This document shows, piece after piece, positions 27,157 to 36,734 of a stretch of DNA of 64,000 nucleotides. Origin of the DNA: Flavobacterium alvei (GTDB lineage: Bacteria; Bacteroidota; Bacteroidia; Flavobacteriales; Flavobacteriaceae); contig NZ_PQVG01000002.1 of assembly GCF_002920895.1 (NCBI RefSeq), positions 372,001-436,000 on the forward strand, in the 5' to 3' direction. A program made the position numbers and the translations under genes. Position 1 is the stretch's first letter, and each line of letters starts with the position of its first letter. The notes under the pieces are model-generated. The model searched no databases. It saw nothing but the letters and a program-made list of their open reading frames with translations, and was not told where the DNA came from.

Positions 27157-27864
27157 CTACAAATCAAAAGACCAACCGGCAATTAAATTTAGACAGTTAG
27201 TTTTAACAACTCCCGATATACCATAATTAAAAGTACGATCAACTGTGTTTTGTAATCCTAAATTATCTCTAATTTCTATTGAAATTTTATTCTTATCATT
27301 TAATTCAAATGATTTTCCAAATCCAAAAGAAACCCCATAATCTCCCGAAACATCTTCGGCTAAAGGAAAATTATATATTGAATTAGAGGAGTAAAGGATA
27401 CTACCTCCACTCTTATTTACAAAACTTGACTCTTTTTGATAGTTTTGCAAAAACGAAATAAAAACACCTCCACTAACAAAATAAGATTTGTTATGACCAA
27501 AGCAATATTTCAAAAATAAAGGGATTGAAAGATACTTATACTTATTATTTGTTTCGGCATTGATAACATCCCTTTCAATAATCCCCAATTCACTTATATA
27601 ATCAACTGTAAAGTCGGTATTATAATGAATTATTTTTTGCTCTAAATTCAAGCCAGTACCAAGAGTTACACTTTTATTTATTCTGTATTCGAAACTAATA
27701 CCTGCTTGAAAACCAAATCCTGGTTTAGTTTCTTGAACAAAATCACTTCCTCTAAAACTAGTATAATTGGGCCCAAAAATAATTCCTAAACTATACTTGC
27801 TTTGAGCAAAATTTACATTATTAAACAATGTAATAAAGAAAATAGTGAATAAAACTTTTTTCAT
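27157..27864 (-). CDS. Outer-membrane beta-barrel protein (PorT-like fold)
   Basis: The 235-residue protein has a signal peptide ending at NFAQ. The rest alternates polar and hydrophobic residues in beta-strand fashion: YSLGIIFGPNYTSFRGSDF, GFGFQAGISFEYRINKSVTLGTGLNLEQ, YLSIPLFLKYCF and SYFVSGGVFISFLQNY. It ends LIAGWSFDL, close to the barrel-closing C-terminus of outer-membrane proteins. This matches the outer-membrane beta-barrel (OMP_b-brl_2/PorT-like) group. Cargo or partner is unknown. It overlaps nothing and starts 5 bases before the ychF stop, so it may be read through from ychF. Confidence 0.8.
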   Translation of the reverse strand: MKKVLFTIFFITLFNNVNFAQSKYSLGIIFGPNYTSFRGSDFVQETKPGFGFQAGISFEYRINKSVTLGTGLNLEQKIIHYNTDFTVDYISELGIIERDVINAETNNKYKYLSIPLFLKYCFGHNKSYFVSGGVFISFLQNYQKESSFVNKSGGSILYSSNSIYNFPLAEDVSGDYGVSFGFGKSFELNDKNKISIEIRDNLGLQNTVDRTFNYGISGVVKTNCLNLIAGWSFDL

Positions 27865-27868
27865 TTAA

Positions 27869-28963
27869 TTACACATTAAACCTAAAGTGCATCACGTCGC
27901 CATCTTTCACAACATATTCTTTTCCTTCGACTTTGAATTTTCCAGCTTCTTTAGCTTTAGCTTCAGAACCATAATGAATGTAATCTTCAAACGAAATCAC
28001 TTCGGCACGGATGAATCCTTTTTCGAAATCGGTGTGGATTACTCCTGCCGCTTGTGGCGCAGTGGCTCCAATGTTGATAGTCCAAGCACGAACTTCTTTC
28101 ACACCTGCGGTAAAATAAGTTTGTTGTTTTAATAATTTATAGGCGGCACGAATCAAAACCGATGCTCCTGGCTCAGTCAATCCCATATCTTCTAAGAAAA
28201 CTTGACGTTCTTCGTAGCTTTCCAATTCTGTGATATCGGCCTCTGCTCCTACCGAAAGAATGATTACTTCGGCATCTTCGTCTCTCACCAATTCACGAAC
28301 TTGATCTACATATTTATTTCCGTTCACGGCCGAACTTTCGTCCACGTTACAAACGTATAAAACCGGTTTGGTGGTAATTAATTGAAAAGTCTCCATCAAA
28401 ACTTCTTCGTCATTACTTTGTGGAGTTACAGTTCTAGCGGATTTTGCTTGCAAAAGTGCTTCACGAATCCTATCTAATAGTGCTTTTTCTACTTGAGCTT
28501 CTTTATTTCCTGTTTTGGCGGCACGATTTACTTTTTCAAGACGTTTTTCAACCGTTTCCAAATCCTTTAATTGCAATTCGATATCGATGGTTTCTTTGTC
28601 ACGAATTGGATTTACATTCCCGTCAACGTGAACAATATTATCATTATCAAAACAACGCAAAACGTGAATAATGGCATTACACTCTCTAATGTTTCCAAGA
28701 AATTGGTTTCCCAAACCTTCGCCTTTACTGGCTCCTTTGACAAGACCTGCAATATCAACGATATCAACGGTCGCCATTTGAACGCGCTCTGGTTTTACCA
28801 ATTCTTCCAATTTATTGATTCTTGGATCGGGCACATTAACCACTCCTATATTGGGCTCGATGGTACAAAACGGAAAGTTAGCACTTTGCGCTTTGGCATT
28901 GGATAAACAATTGAATAATGTTGATTTTCCAACATTTGGTAATCCTACAATTCCTGCTTTCAT
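27869..28963 (-). CDS. ychF: Redox-regulated ATPase/GTPase YchF (Obg family)
   Basis: The 364-residue protein has the Obg-type G domain: GLPNVGKSTLFNCLS at 6-20 (G1), NFPFCTIEPNIG (G2), DIAGLVKGASKGEGLGNQFL (G3) and YVCNVDES replacing the NKxD motif, the feature behind YchF's ATP preference. The TGS domain ends with VVKDGDVMHFRFNV, the standard C-terminus. It associates with ribosomes and responds to oxidative stress in other bacteria. A TATATTTG -7 element lies upstream at 28990-28997. Confidence 0.96.
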   Translation of the reverse strand: MKAGIVGLPNVGKSTLFNCLSNAKAQSANFPFCTIEPNIGVVNVPDPRINKLEELVKPERVQMATVDIVDIAGLVKGASKGEGLGNQFLGNIRECNAIIHVLRCFDNDNIVHVDGNVNPIRDKETIDIELQLKDLETVEKRLEKVNRAAKTGNKEAQVEKALLDRIREALLQAKSARTVTPQSNDEEVLMETFQLITTKPVLYVCNVDESSAVNGNKYVDQVRELVRDEDAEVIILSVGAEADITELESYEERQVFLEDMGLTEPGASVLIRAAYKLLKQQTYFTAGVKEVRAWTINIGATAPQAAGVIHTDFEKGFIRAEVISFEDYIHYGSEAKAKEAGKFKVEGKEYVVKDGDVMHFRFNV

Positions 28964-28989
28964 TATATGATAATTTGTTTAAAAGTGTG

Positions 28990-28997
28990 CAAATATA
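28990..28997 (-). promoter_or_regulatory. -7 promoter element for ychF
   Basis: On the minus strand TATATTTG fits TAnnTTTG, 26 bases before the ATG. No -33 element was confirmed. The rest of the spacer to 29224 is AT-rich and shows nothing else. Confidence 0.5.
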
Positions 28998-29224
28998 AGA
29001 TTAAAAAAATGTTTGATGGCATAATGAAACTATTTATCCTTCAATATTATTATTTTCTAAATATTGATTTAACAGAATTATTACTTCATTTTAAAAAATT
29101 CATTTTTTAAAATATTGATTTTAATTTATTTGCAATAGTCTCCAAAAGAATAAATAATTTTTAATCATATTGTTAAAAAAACATTAAATTGCAACCAATT
29201 ACTAAAACTAACCTAAGTATATCT

Positions 29225-31903
29225 ATGAAAAAAACTACTTTATTGCTATTATTGTTGCTAAACGTCACGTTTCTTTTTGCTCAAAAAGAAATTTCAGGAG
29301 TCGTAAAAGACAATTTGGGTAACGTTTTACCCGGAGTAAACGTATTTGAAAAAGGAACTAAAAACGGAATTTCAACAGACGCTGAAGGAACTTACAAGAT
29401 CAAAGTTCAAGAAGGAGCATCTCTTGTTTTTAGTTATATTGGATTCAAATCTATTACAAAAGTAGCCACTGATGCTACAATAGATGTTGTATTAGAAGGA
29501 GAATCGGAACAGGTTCTAAATGAAGTTCAAATTGTAGGTTCTAGAAATTCTAAAAGAACTGTAGTAAACTCAGCTGTTCCCATTGATATTATTAGCGTAA
29601 AAGACGTAACAACACAAAGCGGAAAAATTGAAATTAATGAACTGCTTCAATATGTCGCTCCTTCCTTTAACGCTAACAAACAATCAGGTTCAGATGGAGC
29701 CGATCACGTAGATCCAGCCTCATTAAGAGGTATGGGACCTGACCAAACTTTAGTTTTAATTAACGGAAAAAGAAGACATCAATCGTCATTGATAAACCTT
29801 TTTGGAACTCGTGGAAGAGGAAATACAGGAACCGATTTGAATGCTATTCCAGCATCTTCTATCAAAAGAATTGAAATTTTGAGAGATGGAGCCGCTGCGC
29901 AATATGGTTCAGATGCCATAGCAGGTGTCATTAATATTGTATTAAACGACAATATTAATGAACTTACAGGAGCTGTTTCTTATGGGGTTTATAATACTGA
30001 TGCTCAAGGCAATTTTCCTTTCGGAACAGCAAACACAGAATTATTTAGATTAGACACCAAGGGAAATGGAAACAGTTTTGGCAAAAGCAAAGAATTTGAT
30101 GGTGCTTCTACAAAAATCACAGCAAATTACGGAATCGGATTAGGCAAAAAAGGAGGCTATGTAAACCTTACTGGTGAGTTTTTGAACAAAGAAAAAACCT
30201 TAAGACCAGGATTCGATTTTAGAAAAGGTTTTGGTGAAGCTAGTATTACTGGTGCTAATTTTATGGCAAATTTATCACTTCCTGTTACTGACAAAATTGA
30301 CTTTTATGCTTTCGGAGGTAGAAATTACAGAGATACAGATGCTTATGCTTTTACGAGAAACGATGGAGAAAGAGTGGTTGAATCAATTTATCCAGGCGGT
30401 TTCACCCCAAGAATTACTTCAATAATTATTGACAATTCTATCGTAGCAGGTTTTAAAACCAAAACTGCTAGTGGTTGGAATATCGATTTAAGCAATACTT
30501 ATGGTAAAAATGTTTTTGATTACACCATCAAAGGAACTTTAAACGCTTCACTAGAAAGTGCTTCTCCAACTCAGTTTGATGCTGGTGGACACAGTCTTAG
30601 TCAAAACACTTTAAATTTAGATTTTTCTAAAAACTATACTTCAATATTCGAAGGAATGAATCTTGCTTTTGGCGCTGAGTACAGAACAGAGAACTTCGAA
30701 ATTTTTGCTGGTGAAATTGGATCTTATGCAACATATGACACTAATGGAAATCCAATAACCAACCCGTTAACTCAAAGCGCACCAATCGACCCAATTTCAG
30801 GAGAATCTAGACCTGGCGGATCACAAGGTTTCCCTGGTTATAGTCCAAAAAATGAAGTTGATGAATCACGTTCTAATTTCTCTGCCTATGTAGATACTGA
30901 ATTTGATATTACTAAAAAATTCCTTGTGAGTGCAGCCCTTCGATTTGAAAATTACAGCGATTTTGGAAGCACCATAAATGGTAAAATTTCCTCAAGATTT
31001 AAAATTTCTGACAATATTAACTTGAGAGGATCTATCAGTACTGGATTTAGAGCCCCCTCGTTAGCTCAAATTTACTACAATACTGGTTTTACCAATTTTA
31101 GCAGTTCAGGAGCAACGGAAGTTTTACTTTCTGCCAATGATAGTCCTGTAACCAAAGCTTTTGGCATAGAATCATTAAATGAAGAAAAAGCATTAAATGC
31201 CTCATTAGGATTTACAGTAACTAAAGGAAACTTTACTGCAACAATTGACGGTTATATGATTAATGTAAAAGACAGAATTGTATTGACAGGCTATTTTGAT
31301 GCCACTTCTTTAGGATTGAATGTAGATGCAGCTCAGTTTTTTGTGAATGGAGCCGATACTAAAACAAGAGGTTTAGATGTTGTATTAGCTTGGAAAAAGA
31401 AATTTGATGAAAACTCTTTTGGTGCGACACTAACAGGAAACATTAATCATATGGAAATTACCAAGGTTAAAAATGGAACTCTTGATGAACAAACTTTCTT
31501 TGGAGAACGTGATAAGGCTTTCTTATTGGCATCAGCTCCTGAAAGTAAATTTGGTTTAAACCTTACGTATGATCGAAAATGGTTTAATGCTGGTTTATCA
31601 TTTACCAGATTCAGTGAAGTGAAACTATTAGACTATCAAATGTATGAAGACGTAGCTGATTATGGTACATTTGCCGATCAAAAGAAAGCAGCAACAGATA
31701 CTTATAGTGCAAAAATGGTAACTGATTTAACTTTTGGTTTTAGACTTTCAAAATCTTTCAAATTAAGCGTTGGTGGAAACAATATTTTCAACATTTATCC
31801 AGACCAACAAGATGACTGGGTTGAAGCTGGAGGATATTGGGATGCAGTTCAAATGGGATTCAGCGGTGCCTACTACTATGCTAGATTAGGATTTAGCTTC
31901 TAA
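29225..31903 (+). CDS. TonB-dependent receptor with carboxypeptidase-like N-domain, no SusD partner
   Basis: The ATG at 29225 starts a good signal peptide (MKKTTLLLLLLLNVTFLFAQ), giving 892 residues. A TTG-started longer form is less likely. A carboxypeptidase-regulatory-like domain follows (ISGVVKDNLGNVLPGVNVFEKG), then the plug (LVLINGKRRHQSSLINLFGTRG, IEILRDGAAAQYGSDAIAGVINI) and a barrel ending YARLGFSF with a terminal Phe. It moves a large or scarce solute across the outer membrane. The substrate is unknown. The absence of a neighbouring SusD and the classical plug distinguish it from SusC, so a siderophore, vitamin or small saccharide is as likely as a polysaccharide. A strong terminator follows. 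Confidence 0.92.
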   Translation: MKKTTLLLLLLLNVTFLFAQKEISGVVKDNLGNVLPGVNVFEKGTKNGISTDAEGTYKIKVQEGASLVFSYIGFKSITKVATDATIDVVLEGESEQVLNEVQIVGSRNSKRTVVNSAVPIDIISVKDVTTQSGKIEINELLQYVAPSFNANKQSGSDGADHVDPASLRGMGPDQTLVLINGKRRHQSSLINLFGTRGRGNTGTDLNAIPASSIKRIEILRDGAAAQYGSDAIAGVINIVLNDNINELTGAVSYGVYNTDAQGNFPFGTANTELFRLDTKGNGNSFGKSKEFDGASTKITANYGIGLGKKGGYVNLTGEFLNKEKTLRPGFDFRKGFGEASITGANFMANLSLPVTDKIDFYAFGGRNYRDTDAYAFTRNDGERVVESIYPGGFTPRITSIIIDNSIVAGFKTKTASGWNIDLSNTYGKNVFDYTIKGTLNASLESASPTQFDAGGHSLSQNTLNLDFSKNYTSIFEGMNLAFGAEYRTENFEIFAGEIGSYATYDTNGNPITNPLTQSAPIDPISGESRPGGSQGFPGYSPKNEVDESRSNFSAYVDTEFDITKKFLVSAALRFENYSDFGSTINGKISSRFKISDNINLRGSISTGFRAPSLAQIYYNTGFTNFSSSGATEVLLSANDSPVTKAFGIESLNEEKALNASLGFTVTKGNFTATIDGYMINVKDRIVLTGYFDATSLGLNVDAAQFFVNGADTKTRGLDVVLAWKKKFDENSFGATLTGNINHMEITKVKNGTLDEQTFFGERDKAFLLASAPESKFGLNLTYDRKWFNAGLSFTRFSEVKLLDYQMYEDVADYGTFADQKKAATDTYSAKMVTDLTFGFRLSKSFKLSVGGNNIFNIYPDQQDDWVEAGGYWDAVQMGFSGAYYYARLGFSF

Positions 31904-31928
31904 ATTCATTCTCAAAAATTTATAAAAA

Positions 31929-31962
31929 GGCTGTCCAAAAATTACTTTTCGGACAGCCTCTT
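31929..31962 (+). terminator. Intrinsic terminator after the TonB-dependent receptor
   Basis: GGCTGTCC (31929-31936) pairs perfectly with GGACAGCC (31951-31958). The stem extends through flanking A and T, and TCTTTTGTTTG follows. The sequence closely resembles the hairpin at 41746-41783, suggesting a dispersed terminator family. Confidence 0.8.
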
Positions 31963-32001
31963 TTGTTTGTAACAGTTTTATATCTGATTTTGTCTTTTAA
32001 T

Positions 32002-32103
32002 TTATGACTCATCGTCCGGCAATAGATTCGAATATCTTTTTTTTGCTAAAGGAAATCTTGTGCCGTCACTTTCAATAAAATCGGACTTATAGTATTTCAA
32101 GAC
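32002..32103 (-). pseudogene. Possible remnant of a LytTR-type DNA-binding domain
   Basis: An open stretch of 33 codons ends KYYKSDFIESDGTRFPLAKKRYSNLL before a stop at 32002-32004. It is preceded in frame by a stop at 32104-32106. The pattern DGTRFPLAKKRY resembles the end of LytTR domains of response regulators. Nothing recognisable precedes it, so it would be a decayed 3' end. The match is short and could be chance. Confidence 0.3.
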
Positions 32104-32143
32104 TTATTCGTCGAAAAAAGATTGGAGTTCTTTTTGTTCAATT

Positions 32144-32182
32144 TATTTTTAAAAAAAACTCGCTTAAATTACTTCAAGCGAG
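32144..32182 (-). terminator. Intrinsic terminator after the PL1 lyase
   Basis: CTCGCTT (32159-32165) and AAGCGAG (32176-32182) form a stem with a 10-base loop. On the minus strand it is followed by a long run of T. It lies 24 bases past the PL1 stop. Confidence 0.8.
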
Positions 32183-32206
32183 GTTGGAAATGAATCTAAA
32201 AACTGT

Positions 32207-34696
32207 TTATTTTTTAATAATCTTTTGAGTAAATGAACCTTCATTGGTAGTCACTTTTACTAAATAACTTCCTGAATTTAAATTGCTAACATCAATGCTT
32301 TCAGGATTATTAGAGATACTTTTTACTAATACACCTGTAATGTTATAAATTAATACATTTTCTATTTTTTGATTCGAAGTCAAATATAAGCTATTCGATA
32401 CAGGATTTGGATACAAAGTCAGTTTTGGAGTTTCAAGGTTTTGTGAAAGACCTAATGTAGCATATGCTGTCTTGATGTAGAATAAATTTGCTGAATTAGA
32501 TTTTGCAATCGTGTGGCTTCCAGCAGCAAGAGATATTGTAATTACACCAGATGCATTAGTGTAATTTGTTCCGTCAACTTTTAATTGTGCAGTTGGGTCA
32601 GTAGTTGATGTGTTCATTACAAGAGTCAACGTGCTTGCTTGTGTTGTTGTGAATGTTATAGTCGTAGCACTTTCCATTTTCAAACACTGAGTTAATGTTA
32701 ATCCATCATAAGTGACAGTTCCTTTAGTAGTCGAAAGATTTCCCGAAATAGTATAGAAAGTACTTGATGAGCCTGATGCTGTGAAATTATGTATTTCGTC
32801 ACTAGGAGTGGCGCTTCCTACAACAATTGACCCTGTTAATGTTACTGGTGTTCCAGAAGTTCCATTAGTAACAACAGAGAAAGTAACATCAGCTGTTGGA
32901 CTTCCCGAAATTGTGATTGTTTTTGCACTAACATTTTTTACGGCACTGATTCCAGCTGCGGTCAATTCTGTCAATTCTGGTATGTTTGCATCTGTGGCAT
33001 CTCCTCCCCAAGTATAGATAATGTTGCTAATTGCGCTTCCGATTGTTATTGTTTGATTAGTATTGCTTGTTGAAGTTAGCGTTTGTGTATTGGGTATTGC
33101 AGGTGTTTCTCCTTGAACAAAGACTAATCCAGTGGTATAATTTGTTAAAGCTGATTTTAAAGCTACATTTATATCAGATAAAACATCATCGACAGCATTA
33201 TTAAACGTCCATTTTAAATCACCTCCAGAAACGCGACCTGAGTATTGAATTACTTTGTCTTTGGCTACTGCTGGTTCGTCAATGATTAAGCTTTTTACGT
33301 ATAAAGTCGGGTCAGTATCAAAATTGTTATAAGCATTTGCCCCTAGTTTAGAAGTGATGCTACTGCTAATTACCTCTCCCCTAGTTGTGGTTTCAATTGC
33401 GTCAAATTCAATTGGATTGCTAGAGGCATTATAAGGAACATAGCGTGTTTGACCGCTCATAGTATTATTAAATGCTTTGATCGTTCCTCCAGCTTCACCT
33501 GAAAAAGTACCTACAGCACCGTTATAAACGTCTGTACCCTGCTGAGAGGTAAGCATTGGGTATTTGCAATTTCGGAAAAAATTTCCTTCCATAAATACAG
33601 AGGAACCCAATGTTGAACCCGCTCCGTATTTCGAATTACCATCATAATAATTGTTATAAACGTGCGCAGAATAATAACGAACTCTTGGATGACGAGAATC
33701 AGAATGATCGTACCAGTTATGGTGGTAGGTTATGTATAATCCAGAAGTAGTTCCTTCGCTTAGTCCCAAAAGATTACATTTTCCCGAATCCCAAAAATGA
33801 TTATACGAAAATGTTACATAAGTTGATTTTTTGCAATCCATGGCTCCGTCTCCTTTAATTTGATCAGCATCGCCACCAGGTGAACCATAAAATAAATCGC
33901 AATTGTGAACCCAAATATGATCGTTGGCTTGTTGTAAGCCAACATTATCCCCTTCAGCGGCATCGGTAAGCATAAATCCAAGATTTCGTATTTCAATATT
34001 GGATCCTGTTTTGATTCGGATTCCCCATCCATTGGCAACGGCATCAGTTCCAACTCCTTCAAGGGTAATAGAGCTCGATGCGTTATTTTTGTTTTCAATG
34101 ACAATATCTCCATTCCAAGTTGTTGTTGGAGTGGTAATATTTCCTATCAAACGAACCACTAATGGGCGTGTGTCTGAACCTTTTTTAAATCCGTCCAAAA
34201 TAGTTTGTAGTCCTACACATGGGTTTGTTGTTGCGCCAGTAACATTCATTGTAATTGTGTTTTTGGTATTTTGGGTTATATACAAAACCACCGCTCCAGT
34301 TTTAAGAGTACCATCAAGATTATATCCTCCGGGAATGCGACCGCCAGCAAATGCAAACCCCGTTCTGTCTTGAGCCAAAACAGTCAAACTAGCTGTTGTA
34401 GTTCCAGCACCTTCAACACTTGAAATAACAGGTTTTATAGTTATTGTATAATTTCCAGCTGCAAGCCCAAGAACATCAGCTCGAAAATAAGTTCCATAAC
34501 TACGAATAAGTTGGTCCTCGATTTTTTTATTAGTTTGTCCTCCGCCAGTATAATAAACATTATAGCTATCGGCTCCTGGAACAGGTGACCACTCTACAAA
34601 AGCAGATTCGAGCCAACCTGATGATTTAGTAATTGTTTGAGAGAATAAATTCCCTGAAAAGAACAAAACTACTAGGCAAAATAAAATTTTTTTCAT
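32207..34696 (-). CDS. PL1 pectate lyase with type IX secretion sorting domain
   Basis: The 829-residue protein has a signal peptide ending at LFSQ. A fibronectin-III-like domain covers about 22-108 (AFVEWSPVPGADSYNVYYTGG). The parallel beta-helix of PL1 covers about 115-430, with IWVHNCDLFYG, ADQIKGDGAMDC, TYVTFSYNHFWDS and HHNWYDHSDSRHPRVRYYSAHVYNNYY. The last block carries the RxPxxR catalytic/substrate pattern (R-H-P-R-V-R). Two beta-sandwich or Ig-like segments follow. Residues about 755-829 (LTLYPNPVSNSLYL to FTQKIIKK) are a type A T9SS sorting domain. The enzyme should therefore be secreted or surface-attached and cut polygalacturonate outside the cell. It stands alone but its promoter carries the same operator as the pectin PUL 27 kb away, so co-regulation is likely. 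Confidence 0.94.
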   Translation of the reverse strand: MKKILFCLVVLFFSGNLFSQTITKSSGWLESAFVEWSPVPGADSYNVYYTGGGQTNKKIEDQLIRSYGTYFRADVLGLAAGNYTITIKPVISSVEGAGTTTASLTVLAQDRTGFAFAGGRIPGGYNLDGTLKTGAVVLYITQNTKNTITMNVTGATTNPCVGLQTILDGFKKGSDTRPLVVRLIGNITTPTTTWNGDIVIENKNNASSSITLEGVGTDAVANGWGIRIKTGSNIEIRNLGFMLTDAAEGDNVGLQQANDHIWVHNCDLFYGSPGGDADQIKGDGAMDCKKSTYVTFSYNHFWDSGKCNLLGLSEGTTSGLYITYHHNWYDHSDSRHPRVRYYSAHVYNNYYDGNSKYGAGSTLGSSVFMEGNFFRNCKYPMLTSQQGTDVYNGAVGTFSGEAGGTIKAFNNTMSGQTRYVPYNASSNPIEFDAIETTTRGEVISSSITSKLGANAYNNFDTDPTLYVKSLIIDEPAVAKDKVIQYSGRVSGGDLKWTFNNAVDDVLSDINVALKSALTNYTTGLVFVQGETPAIPNTQTLTSTSNTNQTITIGSAISNIIYTWGGDATDANIPELTELTAAGISAVKNVSAKTITISGSPTADVTFSVVTNGTSGTPVTLTGSIVVGSATPSDEIHNFTASGSSSTFYTISGNLSTTKGTVTYDGLTLTQCLKMESATTITFTTTQASTLTLVMNTSTTDPTAQLKVDGTNYTNASGVITISLAAGSHTIAKSNSANLFYIKTAYATLGLSQNLETPKLTLYPNPVSNSLYLTSNQKIENVLIYNITGVLVKSISNNPESIDVSNLNSGSYLVKVTTNEGSFTQKIIKK

Positions 34697-34773
34697 ACTA
34701 ATAAATTGAGTTGAGGTTACTATTTAATTTTTTTTGTTTGGGGATATTATATAGCAATACATTTTAAAGCATC

Positions 34774-34820
34774 AATGTAATCGATTGCGCAAATGTAGAA
34801 TTATTTTTTTGATGCTACAA
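34774..34820 (-). promoter_or_regulatory. PL1 promoter with overlapping LacI-type operator
   Basis: On the minus strand, TTG (34820-34818) and TACATTTG (34797-34790) are 20 bases apart, a full -33/-7 pair. TGCGCAATCGATTACATT (34791-34774) overlaps the last two bases of the -7 element, exactly as in the susC and GH28 promoters. This links the isolated lyase gene to the regulator at 6.3-7.35 kb. Confidence 0.8.
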
Positions 34821-35296
34821 AAAATATGCAGATAAAATTGTGATAAAATAATTTTATCTGTATTTTGATAAGAAATATGCTAATATTATTCAATTAGAGG
34901 TTTTAAGACATGCCAATAGAAACGACTTTTTATACCCAAAATAAAGAATCATAATTTTCATCAAAAAAAGTTTGATAAACTAGAGTTATATTTTTAGATA
35001 AGAAAGATTTTAACTCTATTTAAGACATTTAAAAGGGATGCTTTTAGAATAAAATCCGTCGCTTAAATTTGCAGTTACTTATTTATGATTAACCAGAGAA
35101 AAAGATATTTAAGGATTTACAATCGAAGTGTAAGTTGTGTATTCAATATTCATTTAAAAAATAGCAACAATTGTAATTATAGAAAAATATAACCACAAAC
35201 TTAGAATTGCAAGTAAGAAACAATTTAACTGTGATTCCTACTAAAAATGGGATTACGTTAGAATAATCCAACTCAATACAATTAAAATCATAATTA
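34821..35296. other. AT-rich spacer with no recognised gene
   Basis: This 476-base stretch between the PL1 promoter and lolD has no open frame of useful length, no hairpin with a T-tract, and no repeat that I can see. It may hold the 3' region of the lolD transcript or decayed sequence. Confidence 0.5.
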
Positions 35297-35959
35297 TTAT
35301 TTTGAAATCAATCCATCCACCATAACTAATTTTCTATCTGCCATATTAGCTAATTCTTCGTTGTGGGTTACAATTACGAAAGTTTGTCCAAATTCGTCAC
35401 GAAGTTTAAAAAACAATTGGTGCAGATTTTCGGCTGAATGCGTATCGAGATTTCCCGATGGTTCATCGGCAAAAATAACAGCAGGCTTGTTGATTAAAGC
35501 TCGTGCAACGGCTACACGCTGTTGTTCTCCACCCGAAAGTTCGTTGGGTTTGTGATTTATTCGATGAGACAAACCAAGATATTCCAATAATTTTTTAGCT
35601 TCGATTTCTGTTTCTTGTTTGGATTTATTGGCAATGAATGCAGGAATACAAACATTTTCTAAAGCGGTAAATTCAGGTAATAATTGATGAAATTGGAAAA
35701 TAAAACCCAAATTCAAATTTCTGAATTTAGATAAAATTTTGTCGCTCATTGTCAAAATATCTTGACCATTGATACTCAATTCTATTCCGTTTTCAATAGA
35801 GGGTTTATCCAATGTTCCTAGAATTTGCAAAAGCGTAGTTTTTCCAGCTCCCGAAGCACCTACGATAGAAACGATTTCTCCTTTTTGAATGTGTAAATCA
35901 ACTCCTTTAAGGACGTGAAGTTGGTCATAATATTTATGTATGTTTTTTGCATGTATCAT
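35297..35959 (-). CDS. lolD: ABC transporter ATP-binding protein, LolD family
   Basis: The 220-residue protein has Walker A ([11 protein letters not shown] near 33-43), the Q-loop [16 protein letters not shown], the signature [15 protein letters not shown] near 141-155, Walker B ([12 protein letters not shown]) and the H-loop (IVTHNEELA). The sequence belongs to the LolD/MacB branch that drives lipoprotein release from, or efflux through, the inner membrane. No permease gene is adjacent, so the partner must be elsewhere. The symbol is by family resemblance and its exact role is not proven. Confidence 0.88.
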   Translation of the reverse strand: MIHAKNIHKYYDQLHVLKGVDLHIQKGEIVSIVGASGAGKTTLLQILGTLDKPSIENGIELSINGQDILTMSDKILSKFRNLNLGFIFQFHQLLPEFTALENVCIPAFIANKSKQETEIEAKKLLEYLGLSHRINHKPNELSGGEQQRVAVARALINKPAVIFADEPSGNLDTHSAENLHQLFFKLRDEFGQTFVIVTHNEELANMADRKLVMVDGLISK

Positions 35960-36067
35960 TATTGGGAACAGTTTTCACAAAGAAACAAAGATTTTAGCTG
36001 ATTTCTAAAATTATCTTTCGACTTTAAGGTTAAATAAAATCTAAAATTATTTTTGGCATTGGATTTG

Positions 36068-36075
36068 TATCTTTG
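36068..36075 (+). promoter_or_regulatory. -7 promoter element for the small membrane protein gene
   Basis: TATCTTTG matches TAnnTTTG and lies 18 bases before the ATG at 36094. TTG triplets upstream are too close for a normal -33 element, so only the -7 part is supported. Confidence 0.5.
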
Positions 36076-36093
36076 TTTTGAAAATTTATTAAA

Positions 36094-36387
36094 ATGGCAG
36101 AAGAAGTTATAGTAGAAAAAGAAAGTTATAAAAACAGAAATCTTATTTTAGGAATTGTATTCGATGCAATTGGAATGCTATCTTTTTCAATTCCTTTACT
36201 TGGAGAATTCTCGGATGTGGTTTGGGCTCCAATTGCAGGGTTTATGATGACTTGGATGTATAAAGGAACTGTTGGAAAAATGGGTGGTATTTTTACTTTT
36301 CTAGAAGAAATCATTCCGTTTACAGATTTCATTCCTTCTTTTACCTTGACTTGGATTTACAATTATTGGATAAAAAAAGAAAAATAA
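36094..36387 (+). CDS. Small conserved-looking membrane protein
   Basis: The 97-residue protein has two or three hydrophobic segments: LILGIVFDAIGMLSFSIPLL near 17-36, VVWAPIAGFMMTWMY near 42-56, and FTLTWIYNYWI near 83-93. Positively charged ends suggest inner-membrane insertion. I recognise no function. It is preceded by a plausible -7 promoter element and is convergent with the next gene, whose stop lies 9 bases away. Confidence 0.7.
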   Translation: MAEEVIVEKESYKNRNLILGIVFDAIGMLSFSIPLLGEFSDVVWAPIAGFMMTWMYKGTVGKMGGIFTFLEEIIPFTDFIPSFTLTWIYNYWIKKEK

Positions 36388-36396
36388 TTAATGCTC

Positions 36397-36708
36397 TTAA
36401 TTTTTAAAAATAAACCCCAAACCCATACTTTTTAGCATTTTTTTCGAAAAAGGAAAGAAAAATTTAGACTGACCAAAAAGCCATCCGAAAAACATTAACA
36501 AAAAAGGATACAAGGGTAAAACCAAAAGAATTAGAATTAAATAATACGGAATCCAATGGGTGTTTTCATTATTAATGCCCAGATATTTCATCGCAAAACC
36601 AGAAATTCTAGCCGATAAAGAACCGTTTATGGCAAAAACCACAAAAATAATTACAAACTGAAAATTGGATTCAATTCCCCAGCGTTTTTTCAAATTCTCC
36701 ATATTCAT
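36397..36708 (-). CDS. Small membrane protein (DUF6787-like)
   Basis: The start is chosen at 36708 (MNMENLKKRWGI), giving 103 residues. The longer MLFFR start at 36723 and a shorter one at 36702 are possible. Two transmembrane segments are evident: FVIIFVVFAINGSLSARISGF and YYLILILLVLPLYPFLLMFFGWLFG. The N-terminal LKKRWGI and the C-terminal GQSKFFFPFSKKML recall a small Bacteroidota family (DUF6787). No activity is known to me. It lies 26 bases downstream of the DUF6146-like lipoprotein and may share its transcript. Confidence 0.65.
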   Translation of the reverse strand: MNMENLKKRWGIESNFQFVIIFVVFAINGSLSARISGFAMKYLGINNENTHWIPYYLILILLVLPLYPFLLMFFGWLFGQSKFFFPFSKKMLKSMGLGFIFKN

Positions 36709-36734
36709 TCTAAAAAATAACAAATATAGTGAGA

